The notes under the pieces: model-generated
Database searches by the model: none
The model's input: the letters and a program-made list of their open reading frames with translations, nothing else
Told to the model about the DNA's origin: nothing
Source of the DNA: an uncultured Clostridia bacterium
GTDB lineage: Bacteria; Bacillota; Clostridia; TANB77; CAG-508
Direction: 5' to 3'
DNA length: 19,146 bases
NCBI GenBank assembly: GCA_949935895.1
Contig: CATLGL010000010.1
Span: 1-19,146 of the forward strand
In this document: positions 1-8,801 of the stretch, piece after piece
How positions within the stretch are numbered: the stretch's first letter is position 1
Layout: each line of letters starts with the position of its first letter
Translations under genes and position numbers: made by a program

Positions 1-373
1 TAATGCTTTGGGTTAAATTTTTAGATACCATTTGTGCTATATTTTCTTGTGCTTGATTGACTGTATCTTCAATTCCTTCATTGATGTAATTTACTACAAT
101 TCCTGGTAAGTCTGTTTCTTCTTGTTTGATGGTTTCCCCTTGCTCTACATTAGCTCCTGCTAATTTCTCATATATGGTATGCTCTATTACATCGTCCCAT
201 GTAGTATGTTCAATAATAAAACTTGCTACTGGCTTATATAAAATGAGTGTAATAATAATTGCAATAAGAAATGATACGATTTTGAAGGCAACTCCAATAA
301 GTCCCTTTTTATACCCAAGAAATGTACTTAGTAAAATGCTTGCTATTACAATTAAATCAAGTACGATTGCCAT
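1..373 (-). CDS. CvpA-like membrane protein (3' end outside window)
   Basis: The leftward frame starting with ATG at 373 runs open to the window edge, giving 124 residues. Residues 1-45 form hydrophobic segments with a GYKKGLIG stretch near residue 20, typical of the CvpA/colicin V production family, followed by a more polar, acidic part. CvpA proteins are small inner-membrane proteins of poorly defined function. A strong AGGAGG lies at 381-386, seven bases before the ATG. Only 15 bases separate this start from the repaired end of the DUF5711 gene upstream, so the two are probably co-transcribed. The C-terminus is missing because the window ends. The family call rests on the N-terminal pattern only. 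Confidence 0.75.
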   Translation of the reverse strand, partial: MAIVLDLIVIASILLSTFLGYKKGLIGVAFKIVSFLIAIIITLILYKPVASFIIEHTTWDDVIEHTIYEKLAGANVEQGETIKQEETDLPGIVVNYINEGIEDTVNQAQENIAQMVSKNLTQSI

Positions 374-388
374 AATAATTCCTCCTTT

Positions 389-1550
389 TTATAAGTTAAT
401 AATGTCAATTTTATCTTTATACACAATTCCTGCTACTTTTTCTCCTAATACAATGTCTTTTACCTCTTTTTCAGAGGTGTATTTTTTCGTTAGCCAACCG
501 GCTAGTGGTAACAAAGTGAATTTCACTTCCAAGATTTAGTACAATGTAGTTGGCATGTGTTTTTATATCTTTGGTAACTCCTTCTGCTATATATGTGTTT
601 TCTTTTTTGGTTATTAGATGTTTAAAAGTAACTTGGGTATTTGCATTAAAAATTCCTGCACTTTTTTCAGTTGTATAAACAATATAATTGTCTAATTTAA
701 TACTACTAAATGTAATTTTGGAATCTGTAAAAGATATCATTTGTTCTTCGTTTTCTTTACTAATGCTTTTAACTTCATTGTCATAAATAACTGCTAAATA
801 GTTTTTGTCTTGAAATTTGATACTTTTGATTAGTTGGTTTGAAGCTGCATTATAGATATTGACAACCGAATTGGTTGGATCTTTTTGTGCTTTTTCTATG
901 GAAATTACTTTTATGCTTGATTGAATGATGGTTCCACTGGTGTTAATTTCTGCAATGGCAAGGTATTGGTTATCATTGGATATACTTGTATCAATGCAAA
1001 AAGTTGTTGATAAATAGGTTTTAAATAGTTCTTTTCCTTGTGGACTATAGGTTGCAACTATTGTTTTGTAACTACTTCCTACTATAATAACGGTTACATA
1101 TCCATTTTTATTAACTTTTACTTTTTGGATTTGCCCTTCTATTTCTTGCTGCCATAAAATATTTCCTTCTGATATTAGATATAAGTTTTGTCCATCTTTT
1201 TGTGCTACTACTAAAAAGTGATTTCTTGTTGCATATAGAGCATTACTAATGTTAATTTCTAACTCATTTTCTTTTTTCCCAGAGGCTGTATATAGACTTA
1301 ATTTATTTTTATTTAATAGGGTAATGTATTTATCAAATGCAAAAATACTTACATTTTCTTGATCTCTAATATCAATACTAATAGCTTGATTTTCTGTAAC
1401 TTCTTTTCTTAAAATATAACGATCAAAAAAAGTCCTGAAACTTCGATTTCCGATATAGAATCCTATTATTATGACGATTAGTGATACTATAATGCTACTT
1501 ATGATAATCATCATTTGTTTCTTTTTTTCTTTATCCCAATTGATTTGCAT
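389..1550 (-). CDS. DUF5711-like membrane-anchored propeller protein, read through a CGG +1 site
   Basis: The protein has a short basic cytoplasmic tail, one membrane segment at about residues 13-33 and a long extracytoplasmic domain of repeated beta-strand units, resembling a beta-propeller. This matches DUF5711 proteins of Clostridia, whose function is unknown. Read conventionally the frame passes CGG at 500-498 and stops at 471 after nine unrelated residues. If the C of CGG is skipped, the frame continues for 36 residues (GWLTKKYTS, then VAGIVYKDKIDIINL) and stops at 389, giving 386 residues with a plausible conserved C-terminus. That end also places the stop 15 bases before the CvpA start, normal operon spacing. 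RBS AAAGGAG precedes the ATG. The length, 1162 bases, is 3n+1, as one extra base requires. Confidence 0.85.
497..500 (-). other. In-frame CGGT recoding site in the DUF5711-like gene
   Basis: In the sense strand the codon order is ACT AGC CGG TTG. Reading CGGT as one glycine gives TTSGWLTKKYTS, while reading CGG as arginine gives RLANEKIHL and a stop. The preceding codon AGC does not re-pair after a +1 slip (GCC), which argues against simple P-site slippage. Confidence 0.8.
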
Positions 1551-1608
1551 ATTTTGCTCCTTTCACTTCTTCTTTTATATCAGTTTTTTCTCTTTTTTTC
1601 AAGATATT

Positions 1609-2620
1609 TTACTTCTTTTTTAAGATTTGAAACATTTGTATTAGTCCTAATATTCCAAAAACAGGATATAAGAGATTTACCAGGTTCGTAAATCCTATAT
1701 TTGATACAAAAAAAGCAATGATACATACTAGAACTAGCATTTTATTATATTGTTTTGGTTTGTTTTGATATTTTTGCAAAAATCCATATCCTGCTGATAT
1801 TGCTGATGTATAAATGGAAACTAAAATAATAATTCCATATAAAATTTGATAGGTTTTGTTCATCATTCCCGCTACATATACAGTGGGCAATTCTAATTTG
1901 TTTATGTCTATATCAATTTTTAAGATAAGTCCAAAAATTGATATAGCAAGAATGGTTAATAATATGATACAAATACTTACAATAATAATGATACTACGTT
2001 TATGTTTGATACATTTTCCTAATGATAATAACATCGGAATTAACATAATACTATTATAACTAGTATAAATAATGGCATCTTTTATTGCTAGTAGATATAT
2101 GTTACTTGTATTGATTTTTTCTAATAGTGTAAATGCTGTTATATTTTTTAAGATAAGTTGTATGATAAATAGGATTAGAATGGGAATTAAAAAAGTATTT
2201 ACTTCTATTAGTCGTTCTATATTTCCTCTTAATACAAAATAACACAAAATGATAATAATAGCACAACCTATGTAATTAGGTATACCCCATTCTTGTGAAA
2301 AGTAGGCACTAAATCCTGCTATCATAATATAAAAAGATATGAGTAGAAATAACTGAATTATAATTTGTGTTACTTCTCTTATTATTTCATTTGGTTGAAG
2401 ATATCTTAAAAAGTCTTGATAATTGTTTATTTCTTCTTTTTTGGCAATACTTAGTACTTTGTAAATCATTAATCCTGTAAGAATTGATGATACAGCTATC
2501 CCTAATAATCCATAGCCTTGATACTTTCCAAAAAACAAATAAATTTCTTTTCCGTGATGCAAATCCTGCCCCTATAATCGTTCCTATTATGACAAAAATA
2601 ATTCTTAAAATTTGTTTCAT
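1609..2620 (-). CDS. YkvI-like multi-pass membrane transporter, read through an early CGG +1 site
   Basis: With the shift at CGG 2554-2552 the product is 336 residues with about ten hydrophobic segments. It begins with the highly characteristic stretch GTIIGAGFASGKEIYLFF at residues 13-30, a hallmark of the YkvI family in the APC transporter superfamily. The substrate is unknown. The start is ATG 2620, with GGGAGG about nine bases upstream. Read conventionally, the frame gives only 77 residues, going off into KRNLFVFWKV and stopping at 2387, while the downstream reading frame has no start until inside the family motif. The motif itself spans the site, so the shift is needed to make any functional transporter. 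It lies 52 bases after the GldG-like gene in the same operon. Confidence 0.85.
2551..2554 (-). other. In-frame CGGA recoding site at codon 23 of the YkvI-like gene
   Basis: The sense order is TTT GCA TCA CGG AAA. Taking CGGA as glycine gives GFASGKEIYLFF, the conserved family motif. The glycine after FAS is conserved in the family. The preceding codon TCA would become CAC after a slip, so the seryl-tRNA cannot re-pair. Confidence 0.88.
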
Positions 2621-2672
2621 AAAAGACCTCCCATATCTAATCATATGAAAGGTCCTTTATTTTATTATTACA

Positions 2673-4127
2673 TTATTTCTTTCTTTTTCTTATAATCCAT
2701 ATTACAATTCCTATTGTAATAATACTAATTGGAAATATTGTAATTGCTAGTTTTATTAGTTTATCTTGTGCTTCTGTTGCTGTATATGCAATAATTCCTG
2801 TATCTTTTCGAATGGATATTGCATTTTCATTTTCGGTTAATTCTGCTATAGTATTTAAAATATAGTCTTTGTTATTATAAAAGCTAATTGGTGATACTTG
2901 ATTGTTTCCTATATTGACAGGGTAGTCTGCTACAAAAAAATTATTTGAGATAACATACATAGTTGCTTTCTTTTCTTCTTGTTCTTGATTTATCGTTTTA
3001 TCTAATTTTACACCTATGATAAAACTTCCTTCTTCGTCAGAACTAATTTTGCTAGGGGAGGTATTTGCTACTTCTTTTCGAAATAATGCTGTATTTGAAG
3101 TCGTTAGGATAACTTGTGCATCAATGTTTAATTGTTCTAATGCTTCATCATTAGCAAGTGTAAGTTTTGTTGCATTTACTAATAAAATTCCTCCATCAGT
3201 TGCAATATTTTTAGTCGCATTTGTAGTAGCTATATTTGGTATAATGTAATTTGGTGATTGTAATGCCATTTTATTTTCGTCTTGTTCTAATATAATTCCA
3301 TCCTCAATAGTAACTCCAAATTGGTCTAAAATTTTTTGCATGTTTGGAAAGCTTGCTTGCGTAAGCATTGGGTCACTTAACCATAAAATTTTTCCACCTT
3401 TTTTTATGTAGTTATTTATTAGTTCTACTTCTTGTTCTATAAAGTCCTTTTGCGGACTTCCAATCACAAGTAAATTTGTGTCATCTGGTATGTCTCCATT
3501 AACTAATAAATCTAATGTTTTTACATCATTTACTTCATTGGTTAAATAGGCATTTAATAAGGTTAGTTCATTTGTTAGACTATATTCATTGTGTCCTGTT
3601 AAGAAATATATTTTTGGTTTTTCTTGTTTTGTTAAATCTACAATTGCATTAGTAATTTTTTCTTCTGAAATATCAATTTGTTGATAATTGGTATAGTCAT
3701 ATGTATATAAATCCTCTATGGTTAATACTTTACTGTCTTTTGCTGTTTCTATAATAATTAGTTGTGTTTCATCCGTAATACCATATCGTACTTTTAAATC
3801 TGCCCTTTGGTTAATATCTGCTATAACTTGTGTTTGGATATTGCTATTTTGCTTTGTATATTGTTTAGAAAGGTCTACAATAGCGGTATCTTCGTCAAAT
3901 CCTATTAAATATATTTTGATTTCTTCTTCAATTGCTTTTATTTGATTTTTCGAACTTTCTGATAAGGTAAATAATTGGTTTTTGGTAACATCTATATCTG
4001 GTATATCTAATGCTTGGGTTAAAACATTGATACCAATTACCAAAGCCAAGAGAAGTAGAAACATGATGATGGTGGATAGTGTGTCTTTTATCCATTTTTT
4101 CTTTATGGTTTCTATTATTTTTTTCAT
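2673..4127 (-). CDS. GldG-like ABC transporter auxiliary protein
   Basis: This is a 484-residue protein with an N-terminal membrane segment at about residues 17-38, a large extracytoplasmic alpha/beta region, and a C-terminal membrane segment at about 459-479 followed by RKRKK. The middle contains KPKIYFLTGHNEYSL and LLVIGSPQKDF, typical of the GldG/ABC_transp_aux family, which works with an ABC-2 permease. Members are linked to gliding in Bacteroidetes, but in Firmicutes the cargo is unknown. It follows the ATPase and permease genes closely, which supports one three-part export complex. The start at 4127 has an AGGAG about a dozen bases upstream. No sense CGG occurs in phase. The function is inferred from family and neighbours. 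Confidence 0.85.
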   Translation of the reverse strand: MKKIIETIKKKWIKDTLSTIIMFLLLLALVIGINVLTQALDIPDIDVTKNQLFTLSESSKNQIKAIEEEIKIYLIGFDEDTAIVDLSKQYTKQNSNIQTQVIADINQRADLKVRYGITDETQLIIIETAKDSKVLTIEDLYTYDYTNYQQIDISEEKITNAIVDLTKQEKPKIYFLTGHNEYSLTNELTLLNAYLTNEVNDVKTLDLLVNGDIPDDTNLLVIGSPQKDFIEQEVELINNYIKKGGKILWLSDPMLTQASFPNMQKILDQFGVTIEDGIILEQDENKMALQSPNYIIPNIATTNATKNIATDGGILLVNATKLTLANDEALEQLNIDAQVILTTSNTALFRKEVANTSPSKISSDEEGSFIIGVKLDKTINQEQEEKKATMYVISNNFFVADYPVNIGNNQVSPISFYNNKDYILNTIAELTENENAISIRKDTGIIAYTATEAQDKLIKLAITIFPISIITIGIVIWIIRKRKK

Positions 4128-4145
4128 TTTTTCTTCTTCTCCTTT

Positions 4146-4826
4146 CTATTTTACACTTTTTCTTCTTTGTAAAACAATAATTGTTAATATTATAAAGAAT
4201 ATGGTAAATGTTACAAGAGTAACAATTTCTTCTATTGCAATTAGTCCTGACGGAAATTTATTAAACATATTGATAAAGGAAAATGGTGCAAAAATTTCGT
4301 TAATATTAGGCAAGAACCATGTTATTATGAAAAATGCCATAGTAAGGACTCCTGCTATAATTTGATTTTCTGTTAAACTTGATGCAAACATTCCAAATGA
4401 TATGTATACCATACTAAGTATTAAAAATCCGAATAATGTTACTAAAACAGTTTGTATGTGTGGTTTTCCAAAGAAATACAAAATGCCTAAATAGAATAAT
4501 GTACCAATTTCTGTAATTATTATTACCAATATATTAGCAATAAATTTTCCAAGTACAATACTTGTTATACTTCTTGGCGAAGTATATAGTAATTGCTCTG
4601 TCCCTACTTTTCTTTCTTCTGCAAACATTCTCATGGTTAAAATAGGAGTAATAAATGTTAATACTGTCGCTACAGAATAAAACATATTCTCAAATTGTAA
4701 GCTTCCATAATATGCAACATCTAAGTAGAAAAACACACTACACATTGCTAAAAATAAGCCTACAAAAATATATCCAATAGGAGATAAAAAGTAACTTTTT
4801 ACTTCTTTTTTTATGATTGCCCACAT
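4146..4826 (-). CDS. ABC-2 type permease (GldF-like)
   Basis: This 226-residue integral membrane protein has about six hydrophobic segments. It carries the ABC-2 permease pattern of an N-terminal IKKEVKSYFLSPIGYIF stretch, then ITPILTMRMFAEERKVGTEQLLYTSP, which includes the typical cytoplasmic E-R-GT-E-L loop. It would form the membrane channel of the exporter with the ATPase encoded just upstream. Its start codon at 4826 lies inside the end of the ATPase gene, with GGAGGAGG before it, so translation is probably coupled. The stop at 4146 is 18 bases before the GldG-like start. The substrate is unknown. Confidence 0.9.
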   Translation of the reverse strand: MWAIIKKEVKSYFLSPIGYIFVGLFLAMCSVFFYLDVAYYGSLQFENMFYSVATVLTFITPILTMRMFAEERKVGTEQLLYTSPRSITSIVLGKFIANILVIIITEIGTLFYLGILYFFGKPHIQTVLVTLFGFLILSMVYISFGMFASSLTENQIIAGVLTMAFFIITWFLPNINEIFAPFSFINMFNKFPSGLIAIEEIVTLVTFTIFFIILTIIVLQRRKSVK

Positions 4827-5779
4827 GTTTTATCCTCCTCCTTATTTTGAGTTTGAATGAGTTTCATAAATGCATCCTCTAGTGTTGCTTCTGATGTTTT
4901 TAATTCAAAGATGGTCATCTGCTCTTTAGCACATTTTGCAAATAATTCCTTACGGATATCTATATTTCCTTGTGTTTGAATCACATATTCTTTTGTTCCA
5001 TCTTCATTGTCTTTTACTAAATCAATCTTTTGGATTCCTTTTATATTTTTTACAATTTCTTTTAATTTACTATCTGTATCTTCTATGATTAGTTTAATGA
5101 ATTTATTTTGATTTGTTTTATTTTCTAATTCTTTTGGTGTATCAATTGCAATGATTTTTCCTTCCTTGATGATAATAACTTTTTGGCAGATTTGACTTAC
5201 TTCAGATAAAATATGAGAGCTTAATATAATGGTATGATTTTTTCCCAATTTTTTAATTAGTTCTCGAATTTCTGTAATTTGTTTTGGATCCAATCCTACG
5301 GTTGGTTCATCTAAAATTAGTATTTTAGGATTTGATACTAATGCTCCTGCCATACTAATACGTTGCTTATATCCTCTTGATAAATTTTTAATTAGTTTGT
5401 TTTGTACCTCTATTAGATTGGTCTGTTTTATTACCTCTTCTACGTGTTGTTTTTTTTCTGTTTTAGAAACCATTTTTAAATCTGCCATATAACAAATAAA
5501 TTCTTTTACTGTTAAATCATTGTATAGTGGAACTCCTTCTGGCATATAACCAATTTGTTGTTTTGCTTTTTTGGGATTTTTTGTTATATCATATCCTCCT
5601 ATGCTAATTTCTCCTTTTGTTGGTTCTATAAAACCAGTTATCATATTCATTGTTGTGCTTTTCCCCGCTCCATTTGGCCCTAATAGTCCAACAATTTCTC
5701 CTTGCTTAATGTGAAAGCTAATGTTGTCTATTGCAATAAAATCCCCATATTGCTTTGTTACATTTTTTACTTGTATCAA
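4811..5779 (-). CDS. ABC transporter ATP-binding protein (GldA-like)
   Basis: This 322-residue cytoplasmic ATPase energises the permease encoded next to it. Visible motifs in order are Walker A (GPNGAGKST near residue 35), a Q-loop region (QQIGYMPEGVPLYNDLTV), the signature LSRGYKQRISMAG, Walker B (ILILDEPTVGLDP) and the H-loop (ILSSHILSEV). The C-terminal extension of about 100 residues resembles that of GldA/NatA-type exporters. The start codon is TTG at 5779, preceded by AAGGAGGAG at good spacing; no ATG fits better, as the next would remove the first strand of the fold. A promoter-like pair lies just upstream. The cargo is unknown. Confidence 0.93.
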   Translation of the reverse strand: MIQVKNVTKQYGDFIAIDNISFHIKQGEIVGLLGPNGAGKSTTMNMITGFIEPTKGEISIGGYDITKNPKKAKQQIGYMPEGVPLYNDLTVKEFICYMADLKMVSKTEKKQHVEEVIKQTNLIEVQNKLIKNLSRGYKQRISMAGALVSNPKILILDEPTVGLDPKQITEIRELIKKLGKNHTIILSSHILSEVSQICQKVIIIKEGKIIAIDTPKELENKTNQNKFIKLIIEDTDSKLKEIVKNIKGIQKIDLVKDNEDGTKEYVIQTQGNIDIRKELFAKCAKEQMTIFELKTSEATLEDAFMKLIQTQNKEEDKTCGQS

Positions 5780-5814
5780 GATTAGCTCCTCCTTAATTTT
5801 TTATTTCTTGTATG

Positions 5815-5843
5815 ATACTATCACGTCTATTTTTGAAATTCAA
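5815..5843 (-). promoter_or_regulatory. Putative sigma-A-type promoter of the ABC operon
   Basis: Reading leftward, TTGAAT (5843-5838) and TAGTAT (5820-5815) are separated by exactly 17 bases, about 36 bases before the TTG start of the ATPase gene. Both boxes are imperfect. It probably drives the ATPase through CvpA gene string. Confidence 0.5.
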
Positions 5844-5973
5844 TGCTTCTTTGAAATAGTTCACAAAGAATTTACAATTCTTACGGATGTCTATTTTTGC
5901 TGTTTTTTGTCTAGAGTCATATTTTCTAATTTATCGAATAGTTATTAACTAGATAATGGAGGGAGTGCTTTTT

Positions 5974-6592
5974 ATGGATTTTTTCTATCCTTTTTTTCTT
6001 GCCTTTTTTCTTATTTTTTTATCAGAGCTTGGTGATAAAACACAAATACTCGTTTTATCTCTTTCTTCTAAATTAAAAAGTTTTCGCATTTTACTAGGTG
6101 TTGGTTTAGGCTCTTTTTTTAGCCATGGTATTGCTATTTTATTTGGTAGTGCAATTGCTAATTTTGAAAATCCTCTTCTTCACTTATTATTACAATTTGC
6201 TACTTACTTATCTTTTTTGTTCTTTGGTATTATAACTCTTCTACAAAAAGATGATGACTCCCATAATGCTTCTCATAAGAAGGGACTTCTATCTCAAATT
6301 TCTAGCTTACCAATTGGCTATATTTTAATTATTGCTTTTAGTATCGCAATTGGTGAAATTGGAGATAAGACATTTCTTGCTTCCCTAGGTCTTGGCATTA
6401 GTTATCCTTCTTTTAAATTGCTGCTTGTTTTAGGTGCTGTTTTTCGGAATGATTGCAAGTGATGCAATTGCTATTTTATTTGGAAAATGGTTAAATCATA
6501 TGCTGCCTCCAAAAACAATGCATTTGCTTTCTGGTGGATTATTTTTACTCTTTGGTATATATGGTTTGATTTCATTTTTTATCAATTTATAA
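5974..6592 (+). CDS. Gdt1/TMEM165 (UPF0016) family cation transporter, read through a CGG +1 site
   Basis: The shifted product is 205 residues, a normal family length, with six membrane segments in two repeats. Each repeat carries the family motif: ELGDKT at residues 18-23 and EIGDKT at 128-133. These acidic motifs bind Ca2+, Mn2+ or H+ in characterised members. Read conventionally, the frame meets CGG at 6445 (residue 158) and ends at 6462 after RNDCK, losing the last two helices. Skipping the C continues with GMIASDAIAILFGKW and LLSGGLFLLFGIYGL, the conserved end of the family. ATG 5974 is preferred over 5956 because GGAGGGAG lies 11 bases before it. Total length is 3n+1, as one extra base requires. 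Confidence 0.87.
6445..6448 (+). other. In-frame CGGA recoding site in the Gdt1-like gene
   Basis: The sense order is GCT GTT TTT CGG AAT. CGGA read as glycine gives GAVFGMIASDAIAILFG, with the expected glycine in the fifth membrane segment. TTT before CGG could slip to TTC with the same tRNA, but the other sites do not allow that, so slippage is not a general explanation. Confidence 0.85.
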
Positions 6593-6700
6593 TTTTATTG
6601 ATTTTATATGCTTTTGCCTTGTACTATGAGCTACCTCCTCATTGGTGTGTTGCTCTATTTTGTTACTAGTCTACTTTAATAAACAATTTACTATTTTTAC

Positions 6701-6730
6701 CTAAAATGGTTGTTAATGTTACATTTTAGG
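6701..6730. terminator. Possible hairpin between the Gdt1-like gene and yhbY
   Basis: CCTAAAATG and CATTTTAGG form a 9-base-pair inverted repeat with a 13-base loop. No clear U-run follows, and it overlaps the yhbY promoter spacer, so it may be a regulatory palindrome instead of a terminator. Confidence 0.35.
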
Positions 6731-6738
6731 TATATAAT
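6710..6738 (+). promoter_or_regulatory. Sigma-A-type promoter of yhbY
   Basis: TTGTTA (6710-6715) and a perfect TATAAT (6733-6738) are separated by 17 bases. The predicted leader of roughly 90 bases contains a small hairpin, CCGTA/TACGG, at about 6795-6810. This is the best match upstream of the YhbY gene. Confidence 0.75.
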
Positions 6739-6837
6739 AGTTGTATTCTAAAATAATAAATGTTGCATATGAAACAATCTGAAACTTTAAATTTCCGTAA
6801 ATTGATACGGTATCTGCATTTATAAAAGGAGAGAAAA

Positions 6838-7128
6838 ATGACAAGTAAGCAAAGAGCTTTTTTAAGAGGTTTAGCAAACCCTTTATCTGCTATTTTTCAA
6901 ATTGGGAAAAATGGTTTAAGTGATAATTTAATAAAACAAATTGATGATGCTTTAGAAGCACGTGAACTAATAAAACTATCTGTTTTAGAAACAGCACCAG
7001 AAGAAAATAGAGTTTTAGCAAATCAAATTGCTGCTACTACTAATTCTTGTGTTGTACAAGTTGTTGGTAATAAACTTACTCTATATCGTGCCAAAAAGAA
7101 AAATTCAAAAATTCAATTACCCGTATAG
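6838..7128 (+). CDS. yhbY: YhbY, CRM-domain RNA-binding protein
   Basis: This 96-residue protein matches the YhbY family along its length: LTSKQRAFLRGLA-type N-terminus, IGKNGLSDNLIKQIDDALEARELIKLSVL in the middle, and a basic C-terminal end with GNKLTLYRAKKK. The family carries a CRM domain that binds RNA and is associated with pre-50S ribosomal particles. ATG 6838 follows an AGGAGAG six bases upstream. The next gene starts 11 bases after its stop, so the two are probably one transcript. Length is normal for the family, and no in-phase CGG is present. Confidence 0.93.
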   Translation: MTSKQRAFLRGLANPLSAIFQIGKNGLSDNLIKQIDDALEARELIKLSVLETAPEENRVLANQIAATTNSCVVQVVGNKLTLYRAKKKNSKIQLPV

Positions 7129-7139
7129 GATGGTATACT

Positions 7140-7946
7140 ATGTTATTTATAAATGAGAATAGATTAAATCTTTTTTCTTTTTCTTCTAATAATTTTGCTG
7201 TATTAATGGATTTTGATAAAACAATGACTACTATGGATAGTGATGATTCTTGGACTGTTATTCAAAATCCTACTATTGTTAACCCCAAATTAAGTGTTCA
7301 ATCTAATCAATTATTTGATAAATACGGACCAATTGAAATGGACTATAATTTACCTTTTGATGTAAAAAGTACTCATATGTATAATTGGTATTTTCATGTT
7401 CTAAATTTATATTATGAATATGGATTGACTTATCAAAACCTTGTTTCTTGTGTTAACTGTAGTAATATTACTTTAAGAGCTGGTTTAAAAGAATTGCTAT
7501 TATCTTTCTATCAAAATCATATTCCTGTCATTATTTTATCTGCAGGCATTGGAAATGTTATTGAATTGGTATTAAAATCACATAAATGCTTCTATAATAA
7601 TATTTCTATTATAAGTAACTTTTTTACCTTTGAAGATGATATTTTATTACCATTTTCTAATCCAATTATCCATACTTGTAATAAGACAATTGATTTATTA
7701 CCAAATTCTTTAAAACAACAACTTTTCAAAAAGGATTATTTTTTGTTGTTTGGTGATTTTATTGAAGATATTCATATGGTTTCAAAAAAGGCTCTTAATA
7801 AAACTTTATGTTTTGGTTTTTTAGAAAAAAATGTTGAAGCTAATTTTAATTTTTACCAAAATTCTTTTGACATTGTATTAACAGAAAATTCTTCTTTTTA
7901 TGATGTAAAAAACATTTTAAATCGTAGAATGAAAAAATCAAATTAG
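7140..7946 (+). CDS. HAD-superfamily 5'-nucleotidase-like protein (UMPH-1 type)
   Basis: This 268-residue protein has the HAD hydrolase signature. The nucleophile motif is DFDKT at residues 24-28. Motif II is ILSAGIGNVIE at about 132-142, with serine 134. The acidic motif is LLFGDFIEDIHM at about 202-213, with aspartates 206 and 210. The spacing, the long cap insertion after motif I and the SAGIGNVIE stretch resemble pyrimidine 5'-nucleotidases of the UMPH-1 family, which remove phosphate from nucleoside monophosphates. That substrate is inferred, not shown. The start has only a weak AGGATGG ribosome site and sits 11 bases after yhbY. Its stop codon lies inside a bidirectional terminator shared with the next gene. 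Confidence 0.75.
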   Translation: MLFINENRLNLFSFSSNNFAVLMDFDKTMTTMDSDDSWTVIQNPTIVNPKLSVQSNQLFDKYGPIEMDYNLPFDVKSTHMYNWYFHVLNLYYEYGLTYQNLVSCVNCSNITLRAGLKELLLSFYQNHIPVIILSAGIGNVIELVLKSHKCFYNNISIISNFFTFEDDILLPFSNPIIHTCNKTIDLLPNSLKQQLFKKDYFLLFGDFIEDIHMVSKKALNKTLCFGFLEKNVEANFNFYQNSFDIVLTENSSFYDVKNILNRRMKKSN

Positions 7947-7963
7947 AAGACTAATCTGATTTT
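7934..7963. terminator. Bidirectional terminator between two convergent genes
   Basis: AAAATCA A ATTAG - AAGA - CTAAT C TGATTTT folds into a 12-pair stem with one mismatch and a four-base loop. It is flanked by A and T runs on both sides. It contains the stop codons of both convergent genes, an unusually compact arrangement. Confidence 0.75.
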
Positions 7964-8661
7964 ATGATATCTTTTATATAGTATTCATTTCCTTCGTTAT
8001 CAATATATCGTAAGTTTGGGAATGTTTTTAACATTATTTCATTCGAAAATAATGTCTCTTCTATTTTATTCTTTATTTTTTCAAATCTTGTTTGGTTTGT
8101 TTGCGTTCTTTTATCATAATATTCCATTCCTATTCTTGTTTGATAAGATGTAACTGCCCATACAGTACAAATTCCGTCTATTATTAGTCCTACAATGAGT
8201 ATAATATGAAGCTTTTTGGAATTTGGAATTTTATTGATAACTATATCAATATATTGTTTTAGGTATCGAACTAATATAAAAGAGAGTACTCCCCAGTATG
8301 CCGAATACAGAATGCAAATTCTTCCATTCAAATTCCATCTTAAATAAGAATAATCCCAAAATCTCGTTCCGTAATAAGCCTCTAATAAAAAACTCAATAG
8401 ATATTCTATTACATTTCCCAAAATACTTCCTAATACAAATAATATAACAGGTTTTTCTTTATAGGAATGTAAGATTAAAATTAGTAGTACAGCACCTACT
8501 CCATATACAGGACAGAAAGGACCCCATATAAGTCCTTTTCTGCTTTCTAAAATTCCGGTTGTTAGAAAGCAAAACATCGTTTCTATTATCAAACCTATTA
8601 TTGAAAAAATGATAAAGTACCAAATGATTTGTTTTATTGTAATTTTTCCCTTGTTATCCAC
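7951..8661 (-). CDS. CmpB-like (PF06541-type) integral membrane protein
   Basis: This 236-residue protein has five or so hydrophobic helices followed by a soluble charged tail of about 60 residues. The patterns RKGLIWGPFCPVYGVGA (about residues 40-56), FVLGSILGNVIEYLLSFLLE, and FWDYSYLRWNLNGRICILYSAYWG are the hallmarks of the family often labelled putative ABC transporter permease or ABC_trans_CmpB. The label is historical, as no ATPase partner is near and the role is not known. ATG 8661 is preceded by AAAGGAG. Several sense CGG triplets lie in this gene, all out of phase (for example TAC GGA, ACC GGA), and the frame is undisturbed. Confidence 0.8.
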   Translation of the reverse strand: MDNKGKITIKQIIWYFIIFSIIGLIIETMFCFLTTGILESRKGLIWGPFCPVYGVGAVLLILILHSYKEKPVILFVLGSILGNVIEYLLSFLLEAYYGTRFWDYSYLRWNLNGRICILYSAYWGVLSFILVRYLKQYIDIVINKIPNSKKLHIILIVGLIIDGICTVWAVTSYQTRIGMEYYDKRTQTNQTRFEKIKNKIEETLFSNEIMLKTFPNLRYIDNEGNEYYIKDIIKSD

Positions 8662-8801
8662 ATTTTTTCTCCTTTTTCGAATTTGTTATTCTTATTTTAC
8701 ACCATTTTGTGTATAATTACTACCTATTTTTTTATACTATATATTAACAAGTTTATTCTCAGCTTATACTACTATAAATTATAATCTAAAAGGAGATTTT
8801 T

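Noticed and set aside
126..539. Rightward open frame over the CvpA and DUF5711 genes
   Set aside because: It has a composition typical of the antisense of membrane genes and overlaps two genes with strong ribosome sites and family patterns. It has no ribosome site of its own.
2387..2644. Separate 85-residue gene upstream of the YkvI-like gene
   Set aside because: Its first part is the true start of the transporter and the rest is out-of-frame text after CGG. It is not a gene on its own.
6661..6837. Riboswitch in the yhbY leader
   Set aside because: The leader of about 90 bases contains only a small 5-bp hairpin. I see no conserved riboswitch pattern.
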